Source: Betaproteobacteria bacterium GR16-43
Lineage (GTDB): Bacteria; Pseudomonadota; Gammaproteobacteria; Burkholderiales; Usitatibacteraceae
Assembly: GCA_001953215.1 (NCBI GenBank)
Contig: CP019169.1
Span: 1,178,001 to 1,242,000 of the forward strand
Length of the DNA: 64,000 bases
Reading direction: 5' to 3'
In this document: piece after piece, positions 50,560 to 58,702 of the stretch
Layout: the number at the start of each line of letters is the position of its first letter
How positions within the stretch are numbered: the first letter of the stretch is position 1
Translations under genes and position numbers: made by a program
The notes under the pieces: model-generated
The model's database searches: none
What the model was told of the DNA's origin: nothing
Seen by the model: only the letters and a program-made list of their open reading frames with translations

Positions 50560-51825
50560 TTGGCATCCACCGCACGCCTCACCGACGTCTTCCGCGACAG
50601 AAACCTCGCGGTCCTCCTGCTCCTCGGGTTCTCCTCGGGCTTGCCGATCTCGCTGGTCGGCCCCACGTTGCAGGTGTGGCTTACCGTCGAGGGCGTGGAC
50701 CTCGCCACGCTCGGGCTGCTCACGCTGGTCGGCATCCCGTACACCTGGAAGATCCTCTGGGCGCCGTTCATGGATCGCTATGTGCCGATTCCTTTCCTCG
50801 GCCGGCGGCGCGGATGGCTCGTGATCACGCAACTGGCGCTCGGCGCGGGCCTGGGCGGCATGGCGCTGCTTTCGCCGCGAACCGACATGGCGTTCCTGGC
50901 TTCGCTGGCGCTCTTCGTGGCCTTCGCTTCGGCTTCGCAGGACATCGTGGCCGACGCCTATCGCACCGACATCTCGAAGCCGGAAGAGCGCGGCATCGTG
51001 AGCGCCCTCTTCGTTCTCGGCTACCGCATCGCCCTCATGGTTGCCGGTGCGTTCGCGCTCCTGCTCGCGGCCGGCACGGGCTGGTTGCCGGCCATCGGTT
51101 GGCAGAACACGTATCTCCTGATGGCCGTGCTGATGGCGGTGGGCTTGATCGCGACTTTGTGGGGCCGCGAGCCGGAGGCCGTGTCGCCGCCGCGTACGCT
51201 CGAGGAAGCGGTCGTCGGCCCGCTGAAGGAGTTCTTCTCGCGCCACGGGGCCTGGATGATGCTGGCCATGATCGTCCTCTACAAGATGGGGGATGCGTTC
51301 GCGCTCTCGCTCGCGAGCCCGTTCCTGTTGCGCGGCGTGGGTTTCGGTGTCGACGACGTGGCCTATGCCAACAAGGTGCTCGGGCTGGGTGCCACGCTGG
51401 TCGGCGTGCTGATCGGCGGGACGATGATGGTGCGGCTCGGGCTCTACCGCTCGCTCATGCTCTTCGGGATCCTGCAGGCGTTCTCGAACCTGGGCTACAT
51501 GGCGCTCGCGATGATGGGCAAGAGCTACGCGCTGCTCTACTTCGTGGTGGGATTCGACAACCTTGCCGGCGGCATGGGCACCGCGGCCTTCGTCGCGTTC
51601 CAGATGGCGCTCTGCAACCATCGCTTCACCGCATTCCAGTACGCGATGCTCTCCGGGGTGGCGGCCATCGGGCGCGTCTATGTCGGACCCGCGGCCGGCT
51701 ACATGACCGACCCGAAATACCTCGCGATGGACTGGGCCACCTTCTTCTTCATCACCTTCCTCACGGCGCTGCCGGGTCTCGCCCTGCTCGCCTGGAAGCG
51801 GGCCTCCGTCGAAGCGCTGAAGTAG
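50560..51825 (+). CDS. ampG: AmpG-family muropeptide permease (MFS)
   Basis: 421 residues, about 12 membrane helices. The signature segments LGFSSGLPISLVGPTLQVWL and TWKILWAPFMDRY, and QDIVADAYRTD, fit AmpG, which imports GlcNAc-anhydroMurNAc peptides for wall recycling. Start is TTG 50560; no ATG gives the first helix. Single gene, divergent from msrB. Confidence 0.87.
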   Translation: MASTARLTDVFRDRNLAVLLLLGFSSGLPISLVGPTLQVWLTVEGVDLATLGLLTLVGIPYTWKILWAPFMDRYVPIPFLGRRRGWLVITQLALGAGLGGMALLSPRTDMAFLASLALFVAFASASQDIVADAYRTDISKPEERGIVSALFVLGYRIALMVAGAFALLLAAGTGWLPAIGWQNTYLLMAVLMAVGLIATLWGREPEAVSPPRTLEEAVVGPLKEFFSRHGAWMMLAMIVLYKMGDAFALSLASPFLLRGVGFGVDDVAYANKVLGLGATLVGVLIGGTMMVRLGLYRSLMLFGILQAFSNLGYMALAMMGKSYALLYFVVGFDNLAGGMGTAAFVAFQMALCNHRFTAFQYAMLSGVAAIGRVYVGPAAGYMTDPKYLAMDWATFFFITFLTALPGLALLAWKRASVEALK

Positions 51826-51853
51826 GCGCCTGTCCCTCGAGGTGTCCGTCCCT

Positions 51854-53107
51854 TTACTTCTTGAGTTCGGGGAAGGCCTGCAGCAACCGTTCCGAAGTGC
51901 ATTCGAGGTAGTTGTCGGGCATGCGCCAGACGCGCGAGCCCACTGGCTTGTTCTCGAGGCAGCGCTTCTCCGGGGGAATCGGATAGCGCAGCACGAGGGC
52001 CACGTCGGAGGAAATCCAGTCGTTCGCGTACCAGTACCCGTGCCCCTTCATGCCGCCCATCTCGTGGGCGCCGCGCACGTCGGTCACGTTGATCGCCTGC
52101 ACGCGTGGATCGGACAGGCGATGGATCTCCTCGGCATTGAGGTCCTTGATGTCCGGCCGCCCCAGGCGCGAGGCGCCCGAGATGAGGCTCGAGAAGCCCA
52201 GCGCCCGGTCGATCTGCGAGACATAGATGACGAGCTGCCGCGCCAGGTCGAGCGCGGGCGGCACGTGTTCGCTCGCGAATGTCTTCAGGTCGATGTCGGA
52301 GGCCACGAACACCACGCTGCCGATCCGGTACTTCTTCTGGAGCGCCGCGTGGTCCATCTCCGGATTGCGCGCGCGTAACCGGGCGAGCGCGGATGCGAGC
52401 AGCGGAGAGCCGCAGCTGTAGGCCAAGACGTTCACGTACTCGGCCTGGGTCTCGGCCAGCAGCGCGACCAGCCGCTCGATGTCGGGGATGTACGCCTCGG
52501 CGCGCGGGCAATCGGTGACGTAGTTCCAGAACTTCGCACCGGTCGGCCACTGGAACGTGACCGTCGCGCCCTGCCCGAGGAAGTGCGAGAACGAACCCAT
52601 CTGAACCGCGACCTCGTCGAACGCGACGCGGTAGCCGTGCACGTAGATGATGGCTTCCTTGTTCTTCGCGCGGGCGATCTGCGCGTCGATCTCGGCGATG
52701 AACTTGCGCTCGGCCGGGCCGATCGAGCCGTCCTTCGTCGCGCGGCCCGCCTCCTCGACCGATTCCACCGCGCCAGGGCGTGGCTTGCCCGTGGTGCTCG
52801 CGAGATCCGAGGCGAGCAGGTCCTTCCAGGCCCAGCCCGCTTCGCCGAGCCGCACGCGGGCGACTCCGTACGTCACGCCGCCACCATCGTCATTCGTATA
52901 GTGATTCTCGCCGCCCGCCGCGCGCGTGGTGGCGTAGAAGATCGGCAGCCGGGTCGTGCGCAGTTCGACGGGAATGTTGCGCTCGATGTCGATGCGCGGA
53001 TCCTTGAGGATCGCGGGCGTCGGCACGAGGTGCGGCTCCACCGAGGCGGCGCATCCCGCGAGGAGGGAAACGGCAAGAACTACAAGGGTCGAGCGGGCGA
53101 GGTCCAT
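51854..53107 (-). CDS. DUF900-type alpha/beta-hydrolase lipoprotein
   Basis: 417 residues. Lipoprotein signal with lipobox LAGC (Cys19). Alpha/beta-hydrolase fold: oxyanion-side strand IIYVHGYRVAF (about 153-163), nucleophile elbow AYSCGS in place of the canonical G-x-S-x-G, and a C-terminal histidine in GHGYWYAND. Members of this family (PF05990) are mostly uncharacterised. Substrate unknown. Short gap of 45 bases to metW on the same strand side. Confidence 0.8.
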   Translation of the reverse strand: MDLARSTLVVLAVSLLAGCAASVEPHLVPTPAILKDPRIDIERNIPVELRTTRLPIFYATTRAAGGENHYTNDDGGGVTYGVARVRLGEAGWAWKDLLASDLASTTGKPRPGAVESVEEAGRATKDGSIGPAERKFIAEIDAQIARAKNKEAIIYVHGYRVAFDEVAVQMGSFSHFLGQGATVTFQWPTGAKFWNYVTDCPRAEAYIPDIERLVALLAETQAEYVNVLAYSCGSPLLASALARLRARNPEMDHAALQKKYRIGSVVFVASDIDLKTFASEHVPPALDLARQLVIYVSQIDRALGFSSLISGASRLGRPDIKDLNAEEIHRLSDPRVQAINVTDVRGAHEMGGMKGHGYWYANDWISSDVALVLRYPIPPEKRCLENKPVGSRVWRMPDNYLECTSERLLQAFPELKK

Positions 53108-53152
53108 GGGATTCTCCGGTCCGAACCCTATTGAATCACGATGCGGCGCGGT

Positions 53153-53746
53153 TCACTTTCCCCGGAACCGGAACACCGCGAGGTCGCCGAACAGGTTCGG
53201 CAGCACGTTCACCTGCCGGCCGCCGGTGATCACGCGCTCGTCCAGGATCGTTGCACCGGCCTTCGCGCAGAGGTCCTCGAAATCCTTCACCGTGCAGAGG
53301 TGGATGTTGGGCGTGTCGTACCACTGGTAGGGCAGCGTCTTCGACACCGGCATGTGGCCCATCGCGATGTCCAGGCGGTGCTTCCAGTAGCCGAAGTTGG
53401 GAAAGGTCACGATGCCTTCGCGCCCGACCCGCAGCATTTCCTTCAGCACCTTCTCCGTGTTCTTCATCGCCTGCAGCGTCTGCGAGAGGATCACGAAGTC
53501 GAAGGTGTTGTCGCCGAAGGCGGAGAGCCCGGTCTCGAGGTCGAGCTGGATCACGTCCACGCCGTGCGCCAGGCTCGCGAGCACGCCCGCGGGATCGATC
53601 TCGACGCCATAGCCTTTCACGTTGCGCGTGGCGGCGAGGCCCGCGAGCAGCACGCCGTCGCCGCAGCCCAGGTCGAGCACGCGCGCGCCTTCCGGGATCC
53701 AGGAAGAAATCAGCTCGAAGTCGTAGCGCTGCTGCGAGGGACTCAT
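53153..53746 (-). CDS. metW: methionine biosynthesis protein MetW
   Basis: 197 residues. SAM-dependent methyltransferase fold with the glycine-rich motif [12 protein letters not shown] near residue 25. MetW is encoded with MetX in many proteobacteria and is needed for full homoserine acyltransferase activity. Its ATG overlaps the metX stop codon (ATGA, 53743-53746), so the two are coupled and share the riboswitch upstream of metX. Confidence 0.95.
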   Translation of the reverse strand: MSPSQQRYDFELISSWIPEGARVLDLGCGDGVLLAGLAATRNVKGYGVEIDPAGVLASLAHGVDVIQLDLETGLSAFGDNTFDFVILSQTLQAMKNTEKVLKEMLRVGREGIVTFPNFGYWKHRLDIAMGHMPVSKTLPYQWYDTPNIHLCTVKDFEDLCAKAGATILDERVITGGRQVNVLPNLFGDLAVFRFRGK

Positions 53747-54960
53747 GTGTTCCCCCCGTAACCCTTCATCTCTTCCAACTGCGTGTCGCCGATCACGAGC
53801 GGCCCGCTGCGCGCGCCCACGCCGATCTCCCCGGCGATGTTGTCCACGTAGGCCGCGACGAGCTTGTGGTAATGCGCGTTGTCGAGCAGGAAGGCATCGT
53901 GGCCGTGCGGCGCATCGATCTCGGCGTACGTCACGCGTTTCTTCCCCGCCACGAGCGCGCGCACGAGCTCGCGAGAACGCGCCGGCGGGAAGCGCCAGTC
54001 GCTCGAGAAGGAGGCGAGGAAGAACCCCGCCTTGGCGGGCGCCAAGGCCTTGGCGAGGTCGCCGCCCGCTTCCTTCGCCGGGTCGAAGTAGTCGAGCGCC
54101 TTGGTCATGATGAGGTAGGTGTTGGCGTCGAACACCTGCGCGAACTTGTCGCCCTGGTAGCGCAGGTACGACTCGATCTCGAACTCCACGTCGTAGTTGA
54201 ACGCGTAGGCCTCGCCCTTGGTCTCGCGCCCGAACTTCTCGCCCAGCAGGTCTTCGGAGAGGTACGTGATGTGCCCCAGCATGCGGGCGAGCTTCAGTCC
54301 CCGCGCCGGCACTTTCCCGTGGGCGTAGAAATTCCCGCCGTGGAAATCCGGGTCCGAGACGATCGCCTGGCGCGCCACGTCGTTGAACGCGATGTTCTGC
54401 GTCGAGAGCTTGGGCGCGGCGGCGATCACGAACGCATGCCGGATGCGTTCGGGAAACGAGATCGTCCATTGCAGCGCCTGCATCCCGCCCAGCGAGCCGC
54501 CGATCACGCCCGCGAGCGTCTGGATGCCGAGGCGGTCCATCAGCCGCGCCTGCGAAGCGACCCAGTCCTCGCACGTGACGAGGGGAAATCCCGCGCCGTA
54601 GGGCTGGCCCGTCGCGCGGTCGATCGAGGCCGGGCCGGTCGAACCATGGCAGCCGCCGAGGTTGTTCACGCCGATCACGAAGAGGCGCTCGGTGTCGATC
54701 GCCTTGCCCGGGCCGATCATGTTGTCCCACCAGCCGACCTTGCGCGGGTCCTCGGCGTAGAAGCCGGCCACATGATGGCCGCCCGAGAGCGCGTGGCAGA
54801 CCAACACGGCATTCGACCGGTCGGCGTTCAGCGTCCCGTACGTTTCGTAGACGAGCTCGTACGCGGCGAGTGTCTTTCCGCCCTTCAGGATCAACGGTTC
54901 GAGGAAGCCCGCCTTCTGCGGCGTGACGGCCCCGACCGAACGTGGTTCCAGCTCGGCCAT
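53743..54960 (-). CDS. metX: homoserine O-acyltransferase MetX
   Basis: 405 residues. Alpha/beta-hydrolase-fold enzyme that acylates homoserine (acetyl or succinyl; the donor cannot be told from sequence by eye) as the entry to methionine synthesis. Nucleophile Ser156 in [10 protein letters not shown]; catalytic Asp in SDWRFPP, and His in HGHDAFLLD. No purine-rich ribosome site precedes the ATG, since the last bases before it are the U-run of a terminator hairpin. Expression is probably set by the SAM-II riboswitch and terminator upstream. Confidence 0.96.
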   Translation of the reverse strand: MAELEPRSVGAVTPQKAGFLEPLILKGGKTLAAYELVYETYGTLNADRSNAVLVCHALSGGHHVAGFYAEDPRKVGWWDNMIGPGKAIDTERLFVIGVNNLGGCHGSTGPASIDRATGQPYGAGFPLVTCEDWVASQARLMDRLGIQTLAGVIGGSLGGMQALQWTISFPERIRHAFVIAAAPKLSTQNIAFNDVARQAIVSDPDFHGGNFYAHGKVPARGLKLARMLGHITYLSEDLLGEKFGRETKGEAYAFNYDVEFEIESYLRYQGDKFAQVFDANTYLIMTKALDYFDPAKEAGGDLAKALAPAKAGFFLASFSSDWRFPPARSRELVRALVAGKKRVTYAEIDAPHGHDAFLLDNAHYHKLVAAYVDNIAGEIGVGARSGPLVIGDTQLEEMKGYGGNT

Positions 54961-54963
54961 GAA

Positions 54964-55001
54964 TGAAAAAACCCGACGGCTTCAACAGAGGGCGTCGGGT
55001 T
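54964..55001 (-). terminator. intrinsic terminator/attenuator in the metX leader
   Basis: AACCCGACG and CGTCGGGTT (54970-54978 with 54993-55001) form a 9-bp stem with a 14-base loop. On the minus strand a run of six T follows and ends 5 bases before the metX ATG. It lies directly after the SAM-II-like aptamer, so it most likely is the expression platform. It could also stop plus-strand transcription (TTCTTTT on that side). Confidence 0.8.
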
Positions 55002-55018
55002 CTTTTCCGGGGACGTCG

Positions 55019-55072
55019 CTCGTTTAGCCGTATTTATTGAGCGCCCGCAATCGGAGTACAAATCGGCGCTTG
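55019..55072 (-). promoter_or_regulatory. SAM-II (SAM-alpha) riboswitch aptamer upstream of metX
   Basis: On the minus strand the sequence carries the SAM-II core in order: AGCGCCGATTTG, then CTCCGATTGCG, GGCGCTCAATAAATACGG and GCTAAACGAG. AGCGCC and GGCGCT form helix P1; CTC in loop 1 can pair with GAG after GCTAAA to close the pseudoknot. The invariant GATTT, ATTGC, AATAAAT and GCTAAA agree with the known metX aptamer. It binds S-adenosylmethionine in the family and represses met genes. It begins 12 bases after the preceding gene's stop codon, so the transcript may come from read-through or a promoter inside that gene. Confidence 0.85.
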
Positions 55073-55083
55073 GTGAGGCCATC

Positions 55084-55461
55084 TTACCGCAATTCCTTCT
55101 CGCCCCGCACGTAGGCCTTCACCTTGTGGAAAAGGAATTTGCGCAACGCGGGCGGCAGTCCTTCGGCCGCAACCTTCAGCTTGCGCGAGACGATCACCGC
55201 CGGAAAGACGCCGGCCTGGCCCCCGAGGATCGCGGTGCTTTCCTGCGCCGCGCCTGTCTGCACGAGGAGGTGGTCGAAGCCGTGGTCCAGGCGCCACGAG
55301 AGCGCGCGCTCGTTGCCCCGTTTGTCGTAGCAAAGCTGGAAGGCGACGGTCTCGCCCTTGGACAATTCCTCCCAGGTCCACAGGTCGAAGTAGTCGTCCT
55401 GGTACCAACGCCGCTTGAGCGCGGCGCTGTCCTGGCGAACGTGCGGGATTTCGCGCAGCAC
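55084..55461 (-). CDS. conserved-looking protein of unknown function
   Basis: 125 residues, no signal peptide. Aromatic-rich N-terminal half (RRWYQDDYFDLWTWEE), a likely beta-rich core (VAFQLCYDKRGNERALSWRL, FDHLLVQTG) and a basic C-terminal helix (ALRKFLFHKVKAYVRG). I do not recognise the family. GTG start at 55461, 6 bases after the stop of the secreted-protein gene, so the two are probably one operon. metX follows after the riboswitch. Confidence 0.68.
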   Translation of the reverse strand: MLREIPHVRQDSAALKRRWYQDDYFDLWTWEELSKGETVAFQLCYDKRGNERALSWRLDHGFDHLLVQTGAAQESTAILGGQAGVFPAVIVSRKLKVAAEGLPPALRKFLFHKVKAYVRGEKELR

Positions 55462-55466
55462 GCGGC

Positions 55467-56762
55467 TTAGGCGCGAAGGCCGGTCTTCACCGTCCAGCCC
55501 GCTTTTTCCAGCCCCTGTTTCGCGGCCGGGCTCAGCTTGCCGGCCACGAGCAGCGTGCGGCTCTTCACCTCGGCTTTCGGGGCCGCGGCATCCTTGCGCT
55601 GCGTGAAGGCCTGCGCGTCCTTGTCCCACGTCCCGTAGTCGATCGCTGCCGCCGCGACGGCCTTCCCGTCGGCGGTGGCACCCACGGGCACGAGGTTGCT
55701 CATGCGCAGGCTCGCGAACTTGCCTTCCTTCTCGTGGTGCGTCGCGAGCATGGCGAGGGACTCGAGCAGGAAGCGCGCGCGGGCTTCGCCTTGCGTGGCC
55801 GCCGCCGTGGCGACCACCGATTCGATCCCCGGGATCTTGCCGAAGGCCGAGAGCCGCGCCACCAGCGCCGTCTGCAGCGAGGGCGTGAACCACTTGTTGC
55901 GGCTCAGGTCGCGCGCCACGCGATCCGCGACACCGAGCGAGGCGAGCTTCGCGAGGTTCTCCTTCTCCAGGTCGATCGGAGCCTTGCTCCAGACCGCGTC
56001 GCGCACCGTTTCGTCCATCGAGTAGGCATACGAGAGAGGCGCCATGGCCGCCCCGAGCGTGAGGTTCACGGCGAAGTTGCCCGCGAAGCTCGCCTGGGCG
56101 GCGCTGTCGAGCAGCGGGCGCAACACCGGGTTGGAAGTGTAGGGATCGACGCCCAGCTTCTTCGCCCATTCGCGCCGGGCCTTGTTGTAGCCGAACGGGT
56201 CGCCCGTGATGGGCGGCGGCGCGGGCTGCCCCGCGGGAGCGGCCGCGCCCGTGGGCTTCGATCCGGTGGCCACGTCGGCCGCCTTGTCGCCGACATAGTC
56301 GGCGCTCGACTTCGCCATGTAGCCCACGCGCCCGAAGACGGTGTTGACGCCCTTGCCGACGCTCTCCACGGTCTTGCCCGGATCGGCAACGGTGCTCGCC
56401 GCGAACTTCGCCACGCCGCCGGCCGACTTCGCCATCGCGTCCTTGAATGCGGCATCCTGCTGCACTTTCTGCAGTTCCTCGATCGCCGCCAGCTCCTGGA
56501 CTCGCGCGGCCAGCAGGTTCGCGCCCTGCACGGAGAACTTCCCGAATTTCGACTCGATCACGAAGGCGCCGAGGTGGCCCTCGACGCGCACCGGCTCCGA
56601 AACCTTGTGCAGCGGCCCCTTCAGCAGGGCGGCCGGCGCGAGCTCGGTCCCGGCCAGCGAGGGCGCCGCCTCGTAGCCGGCCTTGCCCTGGGCGAGGCCG
56701 AGACCCGGCAAGGCAGCGAGGACGACGCAGAGGGTGAATCGTGGCGCGAGCGGGGATCTCAT
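55467..56762 (-). CDS. secreted protein of unknown function
   Basis: 431 residues from ATG 56762, with a signal peptide (TLCVVLAALPGLGLAQ). The mature part is Ala/Lys-rich and largely helical, with a Gly/Pro linker near 175-190, and ends in a domain (about 350-431, RTLLVAGKLSPAAKQGLEKAGW). No membrane anchor or catalytic motif seen. It may be exported to the periplasm or bound to the outer membrane. Divergent from the sigma-54 activator at 57016. Confidence 0.68.
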   Translation of the reverse strand: MRSPLAPRFTLCVVLAALPGLGLAQGKAGYEAAPSLAGTELAPAALLKGPLHKVSEPVRVEGHLGAFVIESKFGKFSVQGANLLAARVQELAAIEELQKVQQDAAFKDAMAKSAGGVAKFAASTVADPGKTVESVGKGVNTVFGRVGYMAKSSADYVGDKAADVATGSKPTGAAAPAGQPAPPPITGDPFGYNKARREWAKKLGVDPYTSNPVLRPLLDSAAQASFAGNFAVNLTLGAAMAPLSYAYSMDETVRDAVWSKAPIDLEKENLAKLASLGVADRVARDLSRNKWFTPSLQTALVARLSAFGKIPGIESVVATAAATQGEARARFLLESLAMLATHHEKEGKFASLRMSNLVPVGATADGKAVAAAAIDYGTWDKDAQAFTQRKDAAAPKAEVKSRTLLVAGKLSPAAKQGLEKAGWTVKTGLRA

Positions 56763-56837
56763 CGGGCGCTCCAGGAGTGATCCATCGGGACGAATACCGC
56801 AGTGTGTCATTTTCCGGTGCCCGGGCTTCAATCCGGT

Positions 56838-56868
56838 CCGGAATCCGGCCGAAGAAGGCGGATTCCGG
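56838..56868. repeat. inverted repeat in the divergent promoter region
   Basis: CCGGAATCCG (56838-56847) and its exact reverse complement (56859-56868) are separated by 11 bases. It lies in the 253-base gap between the secreted-protein gene and the sigma-54 activator. The spacing allows either a hairpin or a regulator-binding dyad. Confidence 0.55.
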
Positions 56869-56895
56869 CGCAGCGCCGCACCGTATTTTTCCGGG

Positions 56896-56923
56896 TTGCA
56901 AGCGGCACCGGGCGGACTAGACT
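56896..56923 (+). promoter_or_regulatory. candidate sigma-70 promoter of the sigma-54 activator gene
   Basis: TTGCAA (56896-56901) and TAGACT (56918-56923) with a 16-base spacer, about 93 bases before the activator's ATG. Moderate match. Confidence 0.35.
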
Positions 56924-57015
56924 CCGATCTCCAACGAGAAAAAAATACCAGCAACACGGGGCCTGCGCCGGGCGCGTCGCGCACGCGTTCGACGCCACTC
57001 AGGGAAGGATGCCTC

Positions 57016-58308
57016 ATGCCGGCGGTCGTGCTCCTGGCGACGCGCGACGATCTCCCGCTTGCGGAGCTCGTGGCCCGGGCGTTGAAGCAACGCTCGGGAT
57101 GCGCGGTGCGTGTCCTCGCCGCCGCCGAAGCGCGGCGCGCGCGCGCATGCCACGCGGTCGTGACGAGCGCCGCGGCCGGCAGCCTCGGCCCGCTCCTCGA
57201 CTCGCTCCAGCAGGGCGGGGTGCTGATCCATCCGCGACCGGATGCCTCCCACTACAAGCTCGCGCTGCGCGCCGGCCTCGCCGACGTGATCGCGTGGCCG
57301 GAGGAATTCGTGCGCTGGCACGACGCCTGCCTCGAGGCGGCCCGGGTGGGCAGGCCTCCCCGCGAGGATCGGGACGACGCCGGGGAAGCGAGCACCCACC
57401 TGCTCGACACGCTGGGCGTCATGCGCCCGCTGCACGGCCGCGTGGCCCGGGTCGCCGCGTTCGATTGCAACGTGCTGCTGGCCGGCGAGACCGGTTCGGG
57501 CAAGGACCGCGTCGCGCACGCCCTGCACCGGTTGAGCCGGCGGCGCGACAAGCCGCTGGTGACCGTCAATTGCGCGGCGCTGCCCGAGCAACTCGTGGAG
57601 TCCGAGCTGTTCGGCTTCGAGCGCGGCGCCTTCACCGGCGCGGCCGCCGCGCATCCGGGCAAGTTCACGCTGGCCGAGGGCGGCACGCTGTTCCTGGACG
57701 AGATCGGCGACATGCCGCGCGCGGCCCAGGCGAAGATCCTGCGCGTGGTCGAGGGGCACGAGTACTTCCGGCTCGGCGGCTCGCGCCCGGTCGCCTGCGA
57801 CGTGCGGCTCATCGCGGCGACGCACCAGGACCTCGGCAAGCTCTGCGAGCGCGGCGAGTTCCGCCTCGACCTCTACTTCCGGCTGAACGTCGCGCGCATC
57901 GACCTGCCCCCGCTGCGCGAGCACCCCGAGGACATCGTGCCGCTCGCGGAGCGCTTCCTGGCCGAGTGCTGCGCGGGCGCCGGCCGCGAGTGCGCGAGCC
58001 TGGATGCGCCGGCGCGCAAGGCGCTCGGCGCGTACGCCTGGCCGGGCAACGTGCGGGAATTGCGAAACGTGATCGAGACGGCGCTCATCGAGGCGCGGGG
58101 ATCGCAAGTCGGCGTCGACGACCTGCCCGCCCACATCGGGCGCTGGACCGAAGGCCCGGCGAAGCCCGACGAACGCACGCGGCTGGAATCGGTGCTGCGC
58201 GATACGCACTGGAACAAGTCGATGGCCGCGCGCGAACTGCACTGGTCGCGCATGAAGCTCTACCGCAAGCTGCGCGAGTACCGGCTGGACCTGGACGGCC
58301 GCGCCTAG
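57016..58308 (+). CDS. sigma-54-dependent activator with degenerate receiver domain
   Basis: 430 residues. N-terminal 115 residues look like a receiver fold but lack the phosphoacceptor: at the expected place (about 48-52) the sequence is VVTSA instead of an Asp-containing strand end. The AAA+ domain is complete: Walker A GETGSGKD (157-164), sigma-54 loop GAFTGA (204-209), Walker B FLDEIGDMP (226-234). A Fis-like helix-turn-helix ends the chain (about 395-425). It should act without phosphorylation, perhaps through a partner protein. It lies just upstream of, and on the same strand as, a sigma-54 promoter driving the contractile-injection genes, its likely target. Confidence 0.9.
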   Translation: MPAVVLLATRDDLPLAELVARALKQRSGCAVRVLAAAEARRARACHAVVTSAAAGSLGPLLDSLQQGGVLIHPRPDASHYKLALRAGLADVIAWPEEFVRWHDACLEAARVGRPPREDRDDAGEASTHLLDTLGVMRPLHGRVARVAAFDCNVLLAGETGSGKDRVAHALHRLSRRRDKPLVTVNCAALPEQLVESELFGFERGAFTGAAAAHPGKFTLAEGGTLFLDEIGDMPRAAQAKILRVVEGHEYFRLGGSRPVACDVRLIAATHQDLGKLCERGEFRLDLYFRLNVARIDLPPLREHPEDIVPLAERFLAECCAGAGRECASLDAPARKALGAYAWPGNVRELRNVIETALIEARGSQVGVDDLPAHIGRWTEGPAKPDERTRLESVLRDTHWNKSMAARELHWSRMKLYRKLREYRLDLDGRA

Positions 58309-58312
58309 CGCG

Positions 58313-58342
58313 CGACACGTTGTCTCGCGGCTGTCTCGCCGC
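58313..58342 (+). promoter_or_regulatory. candidate upstream activator site of the injection-system promoter
   Basis: Direct repeats TGTCTCGCGGC (58321-58331) and TGTCTCGCCGC (58332-58342), with GCGACA just before (58312-58317) giving a partial dyad. They lie about 85-115 bases upstream of the -24/-12 promoter, the usual distance for a sigma-54 activator. Binding by the linked activator is inferred. Confidence 0.4.
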
Positions 58343-58407
58343 GCTGTATCACGCACGGCCCCGCGCCTCGCGCGCCACCTGAAGCAAACCCCCGACGGCC
58401 CTGATTC

Positions 58408-58425
58408 GAAACACGTTTGTGTTTC
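58408..58425 (+). promoter_or_regulatory. perfect palindrome next to the sigma-54 promoter
   Basis: GAAACACGTTTGTGTTTC: 7-base arms around GTTT, ending at the base before the -24 element. It could be a repressor or IHF-independent regulator site. The position, touching the promoter, suits a repressor better than an enhancer-binding protein. Confidence 0.5.
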
Positions 58426-58440
58426 TGGCACCGCTTTTGC
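58426..58440 (+). promoter_or_regulatory. near-consensus sigma-54 promoter of the contractile injection operon
   Basis: TGGCACCGCTTTTGC: TGGCAC at -24 and TTGC at -12 with exact GG-N10-GC spacing, an almost perfect consensus. Transcription should start near 58451. This rules out an ATG at 58442 as start of the first gene and supports GTG 58469. Confidence 0.8.
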
Positions 58441-58468
58441 GATGCCCTGGGATCGACCGGAGCCCTTT

Positions 58469-58702
58469 GTGGACAAGGACGCCAGCGCACTCGCGCATTA
58501 CGCCAACTACTTTCGCGTGGGCCATACCGCGAGCGAGTTCATCGTCGACTTCTGCCAGTTGTACGGGGAGAACGAACGTGGGACGGATGGGCAGCACACG
58601 GTCGCACGCGTCATGCTCACGCCCGAAGGCGCGCGCGAGCTCCACGCGCTCCTGGGCGACAGCCTCGCGCGGCACGCGCGCCTCCTCGCGAGCCGCGAAT
58701 GA
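58469..58702 (+). CDS. DUF3467 protein, first gene of the injection-system operon
   Basis: 77 residues. Matches the DUF3467 pattern (YANYFRVGHTASEFIVDF near the N-terminus, then TVARVMLTPEGARELHALL). Function unknown in the family. I start it at GTG 58469, with GGAG 6 bases upstream and downstream of the predicted transcription start; an in-frame ATG at 58442 lies upstream of that start. Its end overlaps the next gene (ATGA, 58699-58702), so it is coupled to the cap-protein gene. Confidence 0.78.
   Translation: MDKDASALAHYANYFRVGHTASEFIVDFCQLYGENERGTDGQHTVARVMLTPEGARELHALLGDSLARHARLLASRE

Noticed and set aside
51826-51853. TGTCC-containing short repeats between the permease and hydrolase genes
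   Set aside because: Possibly a REP remnant, but only a few bases repeat and no hairpin of note forms.
58442-58468. ATG 58442 as start of the DUF3467 gene
   Set aside because: It lies between the -12 element and the predicted transcription start, and the conserved domain begins after GTG 58469, which has a good ribosome site.
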